The translations under genes were made by a program, and so were the position numbers. From assembly GCF_004361815.1 (NCBI RefSeq), contig NZ_SNWA01000001.1:3410001-3474000 (forward strand): 64,000 nt of DNA, in the 5' to 3' direction. This DNA is from Paraburkholderia sp. BL10I2N1. Its GTDB lineage: Bacteria > Pseudomonadota > Gammaproteobacteria > Burkholderiales > Burkholderiaceae. The notes below the pieces were generated by a model. It saw only the letters and a list, made by a program, of their open reading frames with translations, made no database searches and had not been told where the DNA came from. How positions within the stretch are numbered: position 1 is the stretch's first letter; the number at the start of each line of letters is the position of its first letter. Positions 9,052 through 16,274 of the stretch are shown here, in pieces.

Positions 9052-9432
9052 GAATACCTCCGTAGATTGAAATCGGCGCCGGATAACCAGGCGCGTCCAG
9101 CCGACCGCGATTATCCGATAGCTTACGCCGCTGCGCGCGTTGATGTGCGGACGACCGGTCAGCAAATCGGGACGTTTCGATGAATTGCAATGGCAACGTT
9201 GCCGATATCGCGATTACAAAGGATTAACAGCCCGAAAGGTGCGTGGCCGATGGCTCGGCCGAGCGCGAATATTACACCACGACCGATCTTAAAAAGGTCT
9301 TAAAGCCACGTTATATAACGGCTTCAAAACGTCGTGCCTCGCCGTCATCAAGACGTCGCTTTTGCGGTGTTCAAGGAGCGAAATTTTTCGCCGGATTTCC
9401 GTTGATTGATTACCGGAGAGCGCCAGCGAATT
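9052..9432. other. Intergenic region upstream of pspA with two palindromes
   Basis: This stretch of about 380 bases holds no gene I can support. It contains two perfect 12-base palindromes, GCTCGGCCGAGC (9253-9264) and CGTTATATAACG (9309-9320). They are candidate operators for pspA or remnants of the upstream gene's terminator. The AT-rich patch around the second palindrome is a plausible promoter region. Confidence 0.4.
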
Positions 9433-10122
9433 TCACGCGAAGCGGCCATCCTTTGAAGAGGGGTCGGCGGCGTCTGGGTCGTCGTCCACCGGCGCGGGGG
9501 CGAGGCATGGGCGCTGCCGCGACGTGTCCGGCCCGCTGGCGTGTGCCGCGTCGGCCGTGGGGTTCGGGCCTGCGGCAAGCGCGGCAGCCTTGGCCGCGGC
9601 CACCCTTGCGACGGCTTCTGCCGCGTTGCGCATTTCCTCTTCGGTTGCAGTGGCGGGATCGAAAGGCGGCGTTGCGTCCGGCAAATCTTCGGCCAGCGCG
9701 GAAGCGTCCTTGAACGACGCGCCGGAGCGGGCCGGAAGCGGCATCCGGGACGAAGCGTGAAGCTCGTCCTGAAACGGAACAGGCGCTGCATCAGCGCCAT
9801 CGCTGATCGACGACGTGGAGGGTGGCGGCAGGGCATTGCGCGCGCGCGCCGGCGGTAAGGCGGGCGTCGCGGTGCCGTGTGTGTGGCGCGTGCCGCGGGC
9901 GACTTTCCGCAATGCCTCGTTCAACGCATCCGGCTCACGCGGGGCGCGCAAACGATCGACGATGCTCGCCGCCTTGACCTGCTCGCTCGTCGCACCGAAG
10001 CTGAGCACGGCACGCCGCATCAGTTCGCTGACGCTGATGCCGAGGCCTTCGGCGGTCGAGGTGATCGCGCGCTTCTGGGCGGGTGTGACGAATACGACGA
10101 TGCGTTCGCTGGGCTTGTTCAT
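9433..10122 (-). CDS. Ribbon-helix-helix DNA-binding-like protein with disordered tail
   Basis: Hypothetical protein of 229 residues. Residues 7-45 (RIVVFVTPAQKRAITSTAEG, then LGISVSELMRRAVLSFG) look like a ribbon-helix-helix domain: a beta strand followed by two helices. The rest is Pro/Ala/Ser/Asp-rich low complexity and probably disordered, with an Ala-rich helix (VARVAAAKAAALAAG) near residue 175. Most ribbon-helix-helix proteins are far shorter, so the 180-residue tail is unusual. It is divergent from the PBP1A gene. Target and function unknown. Confidence 0.65.
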   Translation of the reverse strand: MNKPSERIVVFVTPAQKRAITSTAEGLGISVSELMRRAVLSFGATSEQVKAASIVDRLRAPREPDALNEALRKVARGTRHTHGTATPALPPARARNALPPPSTSSISDGADAAPVPFQDELHASSRMPLPARSGASFKDASALAEDLPDATPPFDPATATEEEMRNAAEAVARVAAAKAAALAAGPNPTADAAHASGPDTSRQRPCLAPAPVDDDPDAADPSSKDGRFA

Positions 10123-10705
10123 GGTCGGCTCGCGTGCGTTTTGGCGTGTTTTGTCGTCTGGCCGCGGATTCTGGCGGGCGGCCGCGTCGGAAAGAGGCGC
10201 GACCGGTCCATCATAAGGCGACTCGCGCCGAAGCGATACGGGGCAAACCAGGGTAAAACCGGAGCGCCGCGCGAAAATATCGTGACTTCAATGACTTGCC
10301 GCCTTTCCAGCAGCATTGTCCACAGGCCTTTCAACATTTTCTGTTAATAACCCCGCGCGCTCCGACAAAAGGCATGCAGCACCTTTCGGGAAACCATCAT
10401 GAGGGAATTCTTACAAAAAAATCGGCTTGGGCGCCGCGCGATTTCTTTAAAATGCCCTGTTACGTTTGCGCTGGCCGCCGTTTTCGCCGTGCGCTGCGCG
10501 GTCGCCGGGGGCGTATGACCGTACGGGGAGCCGGTTTCGGCGGGGTGTTGCAATGACCGTCCGATGCGGCGCTATTTGCCAACCGCTTATTGCCAACGTC
10601 TAGACCTGTCGGCGCTGCCAGTTCAAGGCGCGCCACGACCATGATCCTTGCGCACGCCGGGAGCGCGCGCAGAAGGTGCGCAGTGAGGCGCCAACCATTC
10701 AAGTC
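10123..10705. other. Divergent intergenic region between the RHH gene and PBP1A
   Basis: A gap of about 580 bases without a supportable gene. It contains one copy of the three-box repeat described separately and AT-rich patches (TTACAAAAAAATCGG; TTTCTTTAAAATGCC) that could carry the PBP1A promoter. I saw no riboswitch or RNA gene. Confidence 0.4.
10316..10350 (+). repeat. DnaA-box-like triad repeat, copy A
   Basis: Three nine-base units at fixed spacing: TTGTCCACA, CTTTCAACA and the inverted TGTTAATAA, with unit starts 12 and 14 bases apart. This is the same architecture as the three copies between the acyltransferase and efflux genes. Each unit is close to the DnaA box TTATCCACA. Confidence 0.65.
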
Positions 10706-13198
10706 ATGCCAATTATCAAACGACCGCCTTCAAATTATCCGGCCGACGACCGGAATCCCAACCACCGCAACGCCGGATCCAGCCGCGAACGCAACGGTGC
10801 CGTCCGCGACGACAAGCCCGCTGGCCGTTCGCTCGGTGCGAACATTGCAATCTGGTTCGCCGGGCTGCTGGCGACGATTGCCGTCGTCGGTGCGCTGATC
10901 ATCGGTTATGCGCTCGTCGTGATGGGGCCGCAGCTGCCGTCGCTCGACGCGCTCACCGACTATCGTCCGAAGGTGCCGCTGCGCGTCTACACAGCGGACC
11001 ACATCCTGATCGGCGAGTTCGGCGAGGAGCGCCGCAGTCTGGTGCGCTTCGCCGACATCCCCGACCAGATGAAGAAAGCGGTGCTCGCCATCGAAGACTA
11101 CCGCTTCTACGAGCATGGCGGCGTCGACTTCGTCGGCATTCTGCGCGCGGGGTTCGCGGACCTGCTGCACGGCGGCGCTTCGCAAGGTGCGAGCACGATC
11201 ACGATGCAGGTCGCACGCAACTTCTTCCTGTCGAGCGAAAAGACCTACACCCGCAAGATCTACGAAATGATGCTTGCGTACAAGATCGAGCGTGCGCTCA
11301 CGAAGGATCAGATCCTCGAGCTCTACATGAACCAGATCTATCTGGGTGAGCGCGCGTACGGTTTTGCAGCTGCCGCGCGCGTCTACTTCGGCAAGGATCT
11401 GAAAGACATCACACTGGCTGAAGCAGCGATGCTGGCGGGCCTGCCGAAAGCGCCATCGGCCTACAACCCGGTGGTGAACCCGAAGCGCGCGAAGATCCGC
11501 CAGGAATACATCCTGAAGCGCATGCTCGATCTGCATTACATCACCCAGGACCAGTATGACGGGGCCGTGAAGGAGCCGATTCACACGAAGGTCGCGGGCA
11601 ATGAGTACAGCGTGCATGCCGAGTACATCGCGGAGATGGTCCGTCAGATGATATACGCGCAGTACAAGGACGAGACCTACACGCGCGGCCTGAACGTCAC
11701 GACGACGATCGATTCTGCCGACCAGGACGCGGCGTATCATGCCGTGCGCAAAGGCATCATGGATTACGAGCGCCGCCACGGTTATCGCGGACCGGAAGGC
11801 TTCGTCGACCTGCCGGACAACAGCGACGATCGCGACCAGGCGATCGACGATGCGCTCGCCGATCATCCCGACGCCGGTGAAATCGTCGCAGCCGTCGTCA
11901 CCGATGCGACGCCGAAGCAGGCGAAGGTGCAGTTCGTCGACGGCACGGCCGCGACGATCGACGGCGATGGGCTGCGCTTTGCGGCTGCCGCGCTGAGCCC
12001 GCATGCGGCGCAGGCGCAGCGCATCCGGCCCGGCTCGATCGTGCGCCTCGTCGCCGATGCGAAGGGCAACTGGCAGATCACGCAGTTGCCGCAGGTCGAA
12101 GGCGCGCTCGTGTCGCTGACACCGCAGGACGGCGCGATCCGTGCGCTGGTCGGCGGCTTCGACTTCAACAAGAACAAGTTCAATCACGTGACGCAGGCGT
12201 GGCGGCAGCCGGGCTCGAGTTTCAAGCCGTTCATCTATTCGGCGGCGCTCGACAAAGGCCTCGCACCGGCGACGATCATCAACGACGCGCCGCTGTCGTT
12301 CCCGCCGAGCGCGCCAGGCGGAGACGCGTGGGAACCGAAGGACGACGATCAGCCGGATGGCCCGATGTCGATGCGCCTTGCGCTGCAGAAGTCGAAGAAC
12401 CTGGTGTCGATCCGCATCCTGTCGTTTATCGGCACGAAGTACGCGCAGGACTTCGTCACGCAGCGTTTCGGCTTCGATGTCGACAAGACGCCGCCGTATC
12501 TGCCGCTCGCGCTCGGCGCGGGGCTCGTGACGCCGTTGCAGTCGGCGGGCGCCTATTCGGTGTTTGCGAACGGCGGTTACCGGATCAATCCGTATCTGAT
12601 CGCCGATGTCACCGATGCGCGCGGCCAGGTGATTTCGCGGGCGCAGCCGTTGACGGCTGGCACCGACGCGCCACGCACGCTGGAAGCGCGTAATGCGTTC
12701 ATCATGAACAGCCTGCTGCATTCGGTCGCGACCGCGGGCACGGGGGCGGGCACCAATGTGCTGCGTCGTTCGGATCTGCAGGGCAAGACGGGCACGACGA
12801 ACGATGCGAAGGACGGCTGGTTCGCCGGCTATCAGAAGTCGCTGGTGGCGGTGGCGTGGATGGGCTATGACCAGCCGAAGTCGCTCGGCAGCCGCGAGTT
12901 CGGTGCGCAGCTGGCGCTGCCGATCTGGGTCGACTACATGCAACGGGCGCTGCGCGGCGTGCCGCAGGAAGAACCGCAGATGCCCGAGGGCGTCACGACG
13001 CTCGACGGCGAGCTGTTCTTCACGGACATGACGCCAGGCAATGGTTTTGTCGCGAGTATCGGCCTCGATTCGGCGAATCCGCTTGCAGGCGCAACCGATG
13101 CGCTGGGCAAGGTGGGGGCAGCGGGGCTGACGCCGCCAGATGTCTCGTCGACCGAGAAGAAGCAGATCATGGATTTGTTCGAATCGAACAAGCCGTGA
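10706..13198 (+). CDS. mrcA: Penicillin-binding protein 1A (class A, bifunctional)
   Basis: Peptidoglycan glycosyltransferase and DD-transpeptidase, anchored in the inner membrane by IAIWFAGLLATIAVVGALII. Glycosyltransferase motifs appear in order: EDYRFYEHGGVDF, GASTITMQVARN, LYMNQIYLGERAYGF. Transpeptidase motifs are SSFK, SKN and KTGTT. About 830 residues, normal for PBP1A, with the OB-like insert between the domains. I chose the ATG (MPIIKRPPSN); a GTG ten codons upstream keeps the frame and cannot be excluded, as neither has a strong ribosome site. The gene stands alone and ends in a long hairpin. Confidence 0.92.
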   Translation: MPIIKRPPSNYPADDRNPNHRNAGSSRERNGAVRDDKPAGRSLGANIAIWFAGLLATIAVVGALIIGYALVVMGPQLPSLDALTDYRPKVPLRVYTADHILIGEFGEERRSLVRFADIPDQMKKAVLAIEDYRFYEHGGVDFVGILRAGFADLLHGGASQGASTITMQVARNFFLSSEKTYTRKIYEMMLAYKIERALTKDQILELYMNQIYLGERAYGFAAAARVYFGKDLKDITLAEAAMLAGLPKAPSAYNPVVNPKRAKIRQEYILKRMLDLHYITQDQYDGAVKEPIHTKVAGNEYSVHAEYIAEMVRQMIYAQYKDETYTRGLNVTTTIDSADQDAAYHAVRKGIMDYERRHGYRGPEGFVDLPDNSDDRDQAIDDALADHPDAGEIVAAVVTDATPKQAKVQFVDGTAATIDGDGLRFAAAALSPHAAQAQRIRPGSIVRLVADAKGNWQITQLPQVEGALVSLTPQDGAIRALVGGFDFNKNKFNHVTQAWRQPGSSFKPFIYSAALDKGLAPATIINDAPLSFPPSAPGGDAWEPKDDDQPDGPMSMRLALQKSKNLVSIRILSFIGTKYAQDFVTQRFGFDVDKTPPYLPLALGAGLVTPLQSAGAYSVFANGGYRINPYLIADVTDARGQVISRAQPLTAGTDAPRTLEARNAFIMNSLLHSVATAGTGAGTNVLRRSDLQGKTGTTNDAKDGWFAGYQKSLVAVAWMGYDQPKSLGSREFGAQLALPIWVDYMQRALRGVPQEEPQMPEGVTTLDGELFFTDMTPGNGFVASIGLDSANPLAGATDALGKVGAAGLTPPDVSSTEKKQIMDLFESNKP

Positions 13199-13216
13199 TG
13201 TAAGCGAAGGTAAGAA

Positions 13217-13250
13217 GGCACACCCGGACGAAGATGCGTCCGGGTGTGCC
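13217..13250 (+). terminator. Probable terminator after PBP1A
   Basis: A perfect 13-base stem (GGCACACCCGGAC / GTCCGGGTGTGCC) with an eight-base loop begins 18 bases after the PBP1A stop. There is no T run after it, so it may act as a 3' stabiliser as much as a terminator. Confidence 0.7.
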
Positions 13251-13437
13251 TGGCGATTACAATCTGCCAGGTTTGCGGTTCCGTCCGCCTGTCGAATGAC
13301 AGATTACTTCGTCCCCGTGTTTCAAACGGGGCTGCTTCGCGCCAGGCGCGACGCTTTCACCCGGTATCAGGCGCGCGTATGTAGGTCCAGTCCGACGGTC
13401 GTCTCCATTCTTTCGCGGAACGGCGCGTTCGCCACGC

Positions 13438-14340
13438 ATGCATGATCAACATGGTCTTCCCTTGAAGAACCGCATTCTTATCTGTCTCACGACCGGCTTG
13501 CTGCGCGCGCTCGCGCTGCTGCCGTATGGCCTGGTCGCCCGCTTTGGCGTGGGCCTCGGCGCGTTGCTGTATCGCATTCCGGGCGCTCGCAGGAAGGTCG
13601 TTCACACAAATCTGAAACTGTGCTTTCCCGACATGAGCGAGGCCGAACGCGAGCGCCTCGCGCGGGCGCACTTCTGCCATGTGATACGCAGCTACGTCGA
13701 GCGCGGGCTGCAGTGGTTTGGTAGCGCGCAGTCGCTTGCGCGTCTCGTCGAAGTGGAGAGCGCGATCGATCTCGCCGACGCGCACCGGCATCCGACGATC
13801 TTTGTCGGCTTCCATTTCGTCGGTATCGAGGCGGGCTGCATGATGTATTCGACGCGGCATCCGGTCGCGTCGCTCTACACGCCGATGTCGAACGTGCTGT
13901 TCGATGCGCTGGCGCTGCGCCAGCGCGGCCGCTTCGGCACGGAGATGATTCCGCGCAGCAACAGCGTGCGTCACGCGCTGCGCGTGCTGCGTGCCGGCAA
14001 GCCGGTGATGCTCGCAGCCGACATGGATTTCGGTTTGCGCGATTCAGTGTTCGTGCCGTTCTTCGGCGTGCCGGCGTGCACATTGACGTCCGTGTCCCGG
14101 CTCGCGAAAGCGGGCAATGCACGGGTGGTGCCGTTCGTCACCGAGGTGCTGCCGGACTATCGTGGCTACAAGCTGACGATTTTCGACGCGCTTGCGGATT
14201 TTCCGTCAGACGATGCGGAAATCGACGCGCGTCGTATCACCGCGTTTCTCGAAACACAGGTGCGCAGAATTCCGGCTCAGTACTACTGGGTGCACAAGCG
14301 CTTCAAGAACCGGCCAGCAGGTGAGGCCGCGGTGTATTGA
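13438..14340 (+). CDS. Lipid A biosynthesis acyltransferase, LpxL/HtrB family
   Basis: Inner-membrane acyltransferase of 300 residues that adds a secondary acyl chain to lipid A or a related lipid. An N-terminal hydrophobic helix (LLRALALLPYGLVARFGVGLGAL) is followed by the catalytic HX4E motif within GFHFVGIEAG and the conserved DMDFGLRDSVFVPFFGVPA segment. The C-terminal YYWVHKRFKNRP is a family signature. No strong ribosome site precedes the ATG; a TTG nine codons in is an alternative. The leader region carries small hairpins (CCCCGT/ACGGGG and TCGCGCC/GGCGCGA), significance unknown. Acyl chain preference cannot be told from sequence. Confidence 0.88.
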   Translation: MHDQHGLPLKNRILICLTTGLLRALALLPYGLVARFGVGLGALLYRIPGARRKVVHTNLKLCFPDMSEAERERLARAHFCHVIRSYVERGLQWFGSAQSLARLVEVESAIDLADAHRHPTIFVGFHFVGIEAGCMMYSTRHPVASLYTPMSNVLFDALALRQRGRFGTEMIPRSNSVRHALRVLRAGKPVMLAADMDFGLRDSVFVPFFGVPACTLTSVSRLAKAGNARVVPFVTEVLPDYRGYKLTIFDALADFPSDDAEIDARRITAFLETQVRRIPAQYYWVHKRFKNRPAGEAAVY

Positions 14341-14411
14341 TTCGTTGGGCTCATGTTCTTGCAGCGGTGGAAAGACGCTTGCGCTCAGGCACTTATGCGT
14401 GCTGTCCTGAC

Positions 14412-14448
14412 GTTATCAACAGGGCTTTCAACAAAATCTGTGGATAAG
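14412..14448 (+). repeat. DnaA-box-like triad repeat, copy B
   Basis: Units TTATCAACA, CTTTCAACA and inverted TGTGGATAA; the last is the exact complement of the DnaA box TTATCCACA. Unit starts are 12 and 14 bases apart. Units one and three can pair to form a long stem with the middle unit in the loop. Confidence 0.75.
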
Positions 14449-14563
14449 CCTGCTCAAGGGTTCGCGCGACCGATCGGCTTGCGATGTCGCGTGTCGAGTT
14501 GCCTGGTTCCGCTCCGCGAACAACAAGTTGATCTGGCTCAGTGACTTAACGCGGTCTGCCCAG

Positions 14564-14602
14564 GCTTATCAGCAGCCCTGTCAACAGAATCTGTTGATAA
14601 CG
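14564..14602 (+). repeat. DnaA-box-like triad repeat, copy C
   Basis: Units TTATCAGCA, CTGTCAACA and inverted TGTTGATAA, with the same 12- and 14-base offsets as copy B, 153 bases downstream of it. Confidence 0.75.
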
Positions 14603-14711
14603 TGGGCGGTTTTGCATACTGCCGAAGCCGCCCGCGATGCGTCGGCGACGCATTTCGCGCCGTCGTATAAAAGCACCGCGAGCTCAATGCGTTAGCGTGC
14701 TTGTCAGAGAC

Positions 14712-14746
14712 TTTTCAACAGGCTCATCAACATAAACTGGGGATAA
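14712..14746 (+). repeat. DnaA-box-like triad repeat, copy D
   Basis: Units TTTTCAACA, TCATCAACA and inverted TGGGGATAA, again at 12- and 14-base offsets, 146 bases after copy C and just beyond the stop of the outer-membrane efflux gene. Confidence 0.7.
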
Positions 14747-14790
14747 CCGCGAGCCGGAGCACGCGGTACACCCGATAGCGACAGGTCCGA

Positions 14791-16272
14791 TCAGTTGCTT
14801 GCTACGCCGTCCGTCGAAGGTTTCGCCTGCGGCGGCGGATTGCCCATCGCCTGAAAGAGGGCCGCCGTGTCGGAGAGGCGCGCACCCGTGTAGCGGATCT
14901 CGTCGAGCCGCGCGTTGCGGTACTGCTGCTCGCTCGAGCGTGCCGTCGACTCGGCCACGGCACCGAGCCGGTAGCGCGCGGATGTCTCGTCGAATACGCC
15001 TTGCGCCGAACGGGCGGCAAAATTCGCCGCATCGAGCGACTGCGCATCGTGTTCGAGCGCGGCCAGCGTATCGGCGACATTCTGAAACGCCGCAAGCACA
15101 GTCTGCCTGTACTGGGCAGTGGCAGCGTCGTACGCATCGACAGCCGCGCGGCGTTGAGCGGCGAGCGCGCCGCCATGAAAGATCGGTTGCGACAGCGACG
15201 CGCCGATGCTCCACAGTGCGCCCGCACCGGACACCGCGACCGGCCAGCTAAATCCGCCCTGGCCCATCGATGCCGTCAGCGACAGGCTTGGAAACATCTG
15301 CGCCGTGGCGACGCCGACGTCGGCCGCGGCGGCCTTCAACGTGGCATCGGCAGCCTGTATGTCAGGTCGCGACTTCAGCAGATCCGACGGTATCGACACC
15401 GGCACCTGTTCGGGCACGTGCAGGCTCGCGAGATCGAGGTCGGCCGGCGCTGCATCGGGTGTGCGGCCGAGCAGTACGGCAAGCGCGTGACGGGTCGTCA
15501 GCCACTGCTGACGCAGTCCCGGCAGACTGGCCGCGAGCGTCGCGGCGCTTTGCTGTGCGTTCAGCGCATCGGTATGGGAGGCTGCGCCGAGCTCGTAGCG
15601 GCGCGAGGTATCGCGTGCCTGCTCGTTGGCGAGCGTAACGAGGCGCTCGGTGGTCTCGATCTGCGCATGCAGCGTGGCCGAAGCGATCGCCGCCGAGACG
15701 ATGTTGGCCGCCAGCGCGCGACGCGCTGCATCGAACTGATACGCCTGCACATCGACGCGGGCGGCGAGCGCCGCGTTCTCCAGCCGTGCCGCGCCGAAAA
15801 TATCGAATGTGTAATGCGCCTGCAACTGTCCGACGAACACGTTGTAGAGAAACGTGTTCGGCCCGACCTCCGGAATGGCGAGGGCGCGCTGCCGGGTTGC
15901 CTGCCCGCCGGCGTCGATGGTGGGCAGCAGCGAGCTGCCGATCTGGGCTCGCAACTGCTCGCGCGCTGCGGCGAGGTTGCGATCGGTCGCAGCGAGCGTC
16001 GGGCTGTTGCGCAGGCCCTCATCGACGAGCGCGTCCAGATCGTCTGAGCGGTACTGCTTCCACCAGTCCGGCACCGGCTTCGCGCCAATGACGAACTGTT
16101 GCGTCACGCCCTGGGCTGGCACGGTCTGCATCGGTTGCGGCTCCGCGCCGTAGTGGGCTGGCTCCGGCATGGCCGGCGGAGTGCCGTTCGGGCCGAACGA
16201 GCAGGCGGCGAGCGTGAACGCCGCAGCCGCGGCGAACGCCGGCATCCTGAGAGTGAAGCAACGGTTGTCCAT
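14791..16272 (-). CDS. RND efflux outer-membrane lipoprotein (NodT/OprM family)
   Basis: Outer-membrane channel of a three-part efflux pump, 493 residues. The signal peptide ends in a lipobox (LAACS), so the mature protein is lipid-anchored. Two repeated outer-membrane-factor halves follow, with typical helix-barrel sequences (DALVDEGLRNSPTLAATDRN; LKSRPDIQAADATLKAAAAD). I start at the ATG preceded by GGGAG; a TTG two codons upstream is in frame. The start lies just after the pump gene's stop (TGATCATG), so the two are almost certainly coupled. It is the last gene of the adaptor-pump-channel operon. Confidence 0.9.
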   Translation of the reverse strand: MDNRCFTLRMPAFAAAAAFTLAACSFGPNGTPPAMPEPAHYGAEPQPMQTVPAQGVTQQFVIGAKPVPDWWKQYRSDDLDALVDEGLRNSPTLAATDRNLAAAREQLRAQIGSSLLPTIDAGGQATRQRALAIPEVGPNTFLYNVFVGQLQAHYTFDIFGAARLENAALAARVDVQAYQFDAARRALAANIVSAAIASATLHAQIETTERLVTLANEQARDTSRRYELGAASHTDALNAQQSAATLAASLPGLRQQWLTTRHALAVLLGRTPDAAPADLDLASLHVPEQVPVSIPSDLLKSRPDIQAADATLKAAAADVGVATAQMFPSLSLTASMGQGGFSWPVAVSGAGALWSIGASLSQPIFHGGALAAQRRAAVDAYDAATAQYRQTVLAAFQNVADTLAALEHDAQSLDAANFAARSAQGVFDETSARYRLGAVAESTARSSEQQYRNARLDEIRYTGARLSDTAALFQAMGNPPPQAKPSTDGVASN

Positions 16273-16274
16273 GA

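Larger units (their letters stand above)
14341..14790. other. Repeat-bearing intergenic region between acyltransferase and efflux locus
   Basis: A 450-base gap between convergent genes without a supportable ORF. Its main content is three copies of a DnaA-box-like triad, about 150 bases apart and all in the same orientation; they are listed separately. Confidence 0.6.

Noticed and set aside
9052..9240. Sigma-54 promoter for pspA
   Set aside because: I looked for the GG/GC pair with 10-base spacing on the minus strand and found no match; pspA control is therefore left open.
10730..12943. A 737-codon open frame antisense to PBP1A
   Set aside because: It is an Arg/His/Ala-rich shadow frame caused by GC-rich codon structure; the plus strand encodes a complete PBP1A with all motifs.
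13251..13437. A riboswitch before the acyltransferase gene
   Set aside because: Two short hairpins are present but no known riboswitch consensus could be matched.
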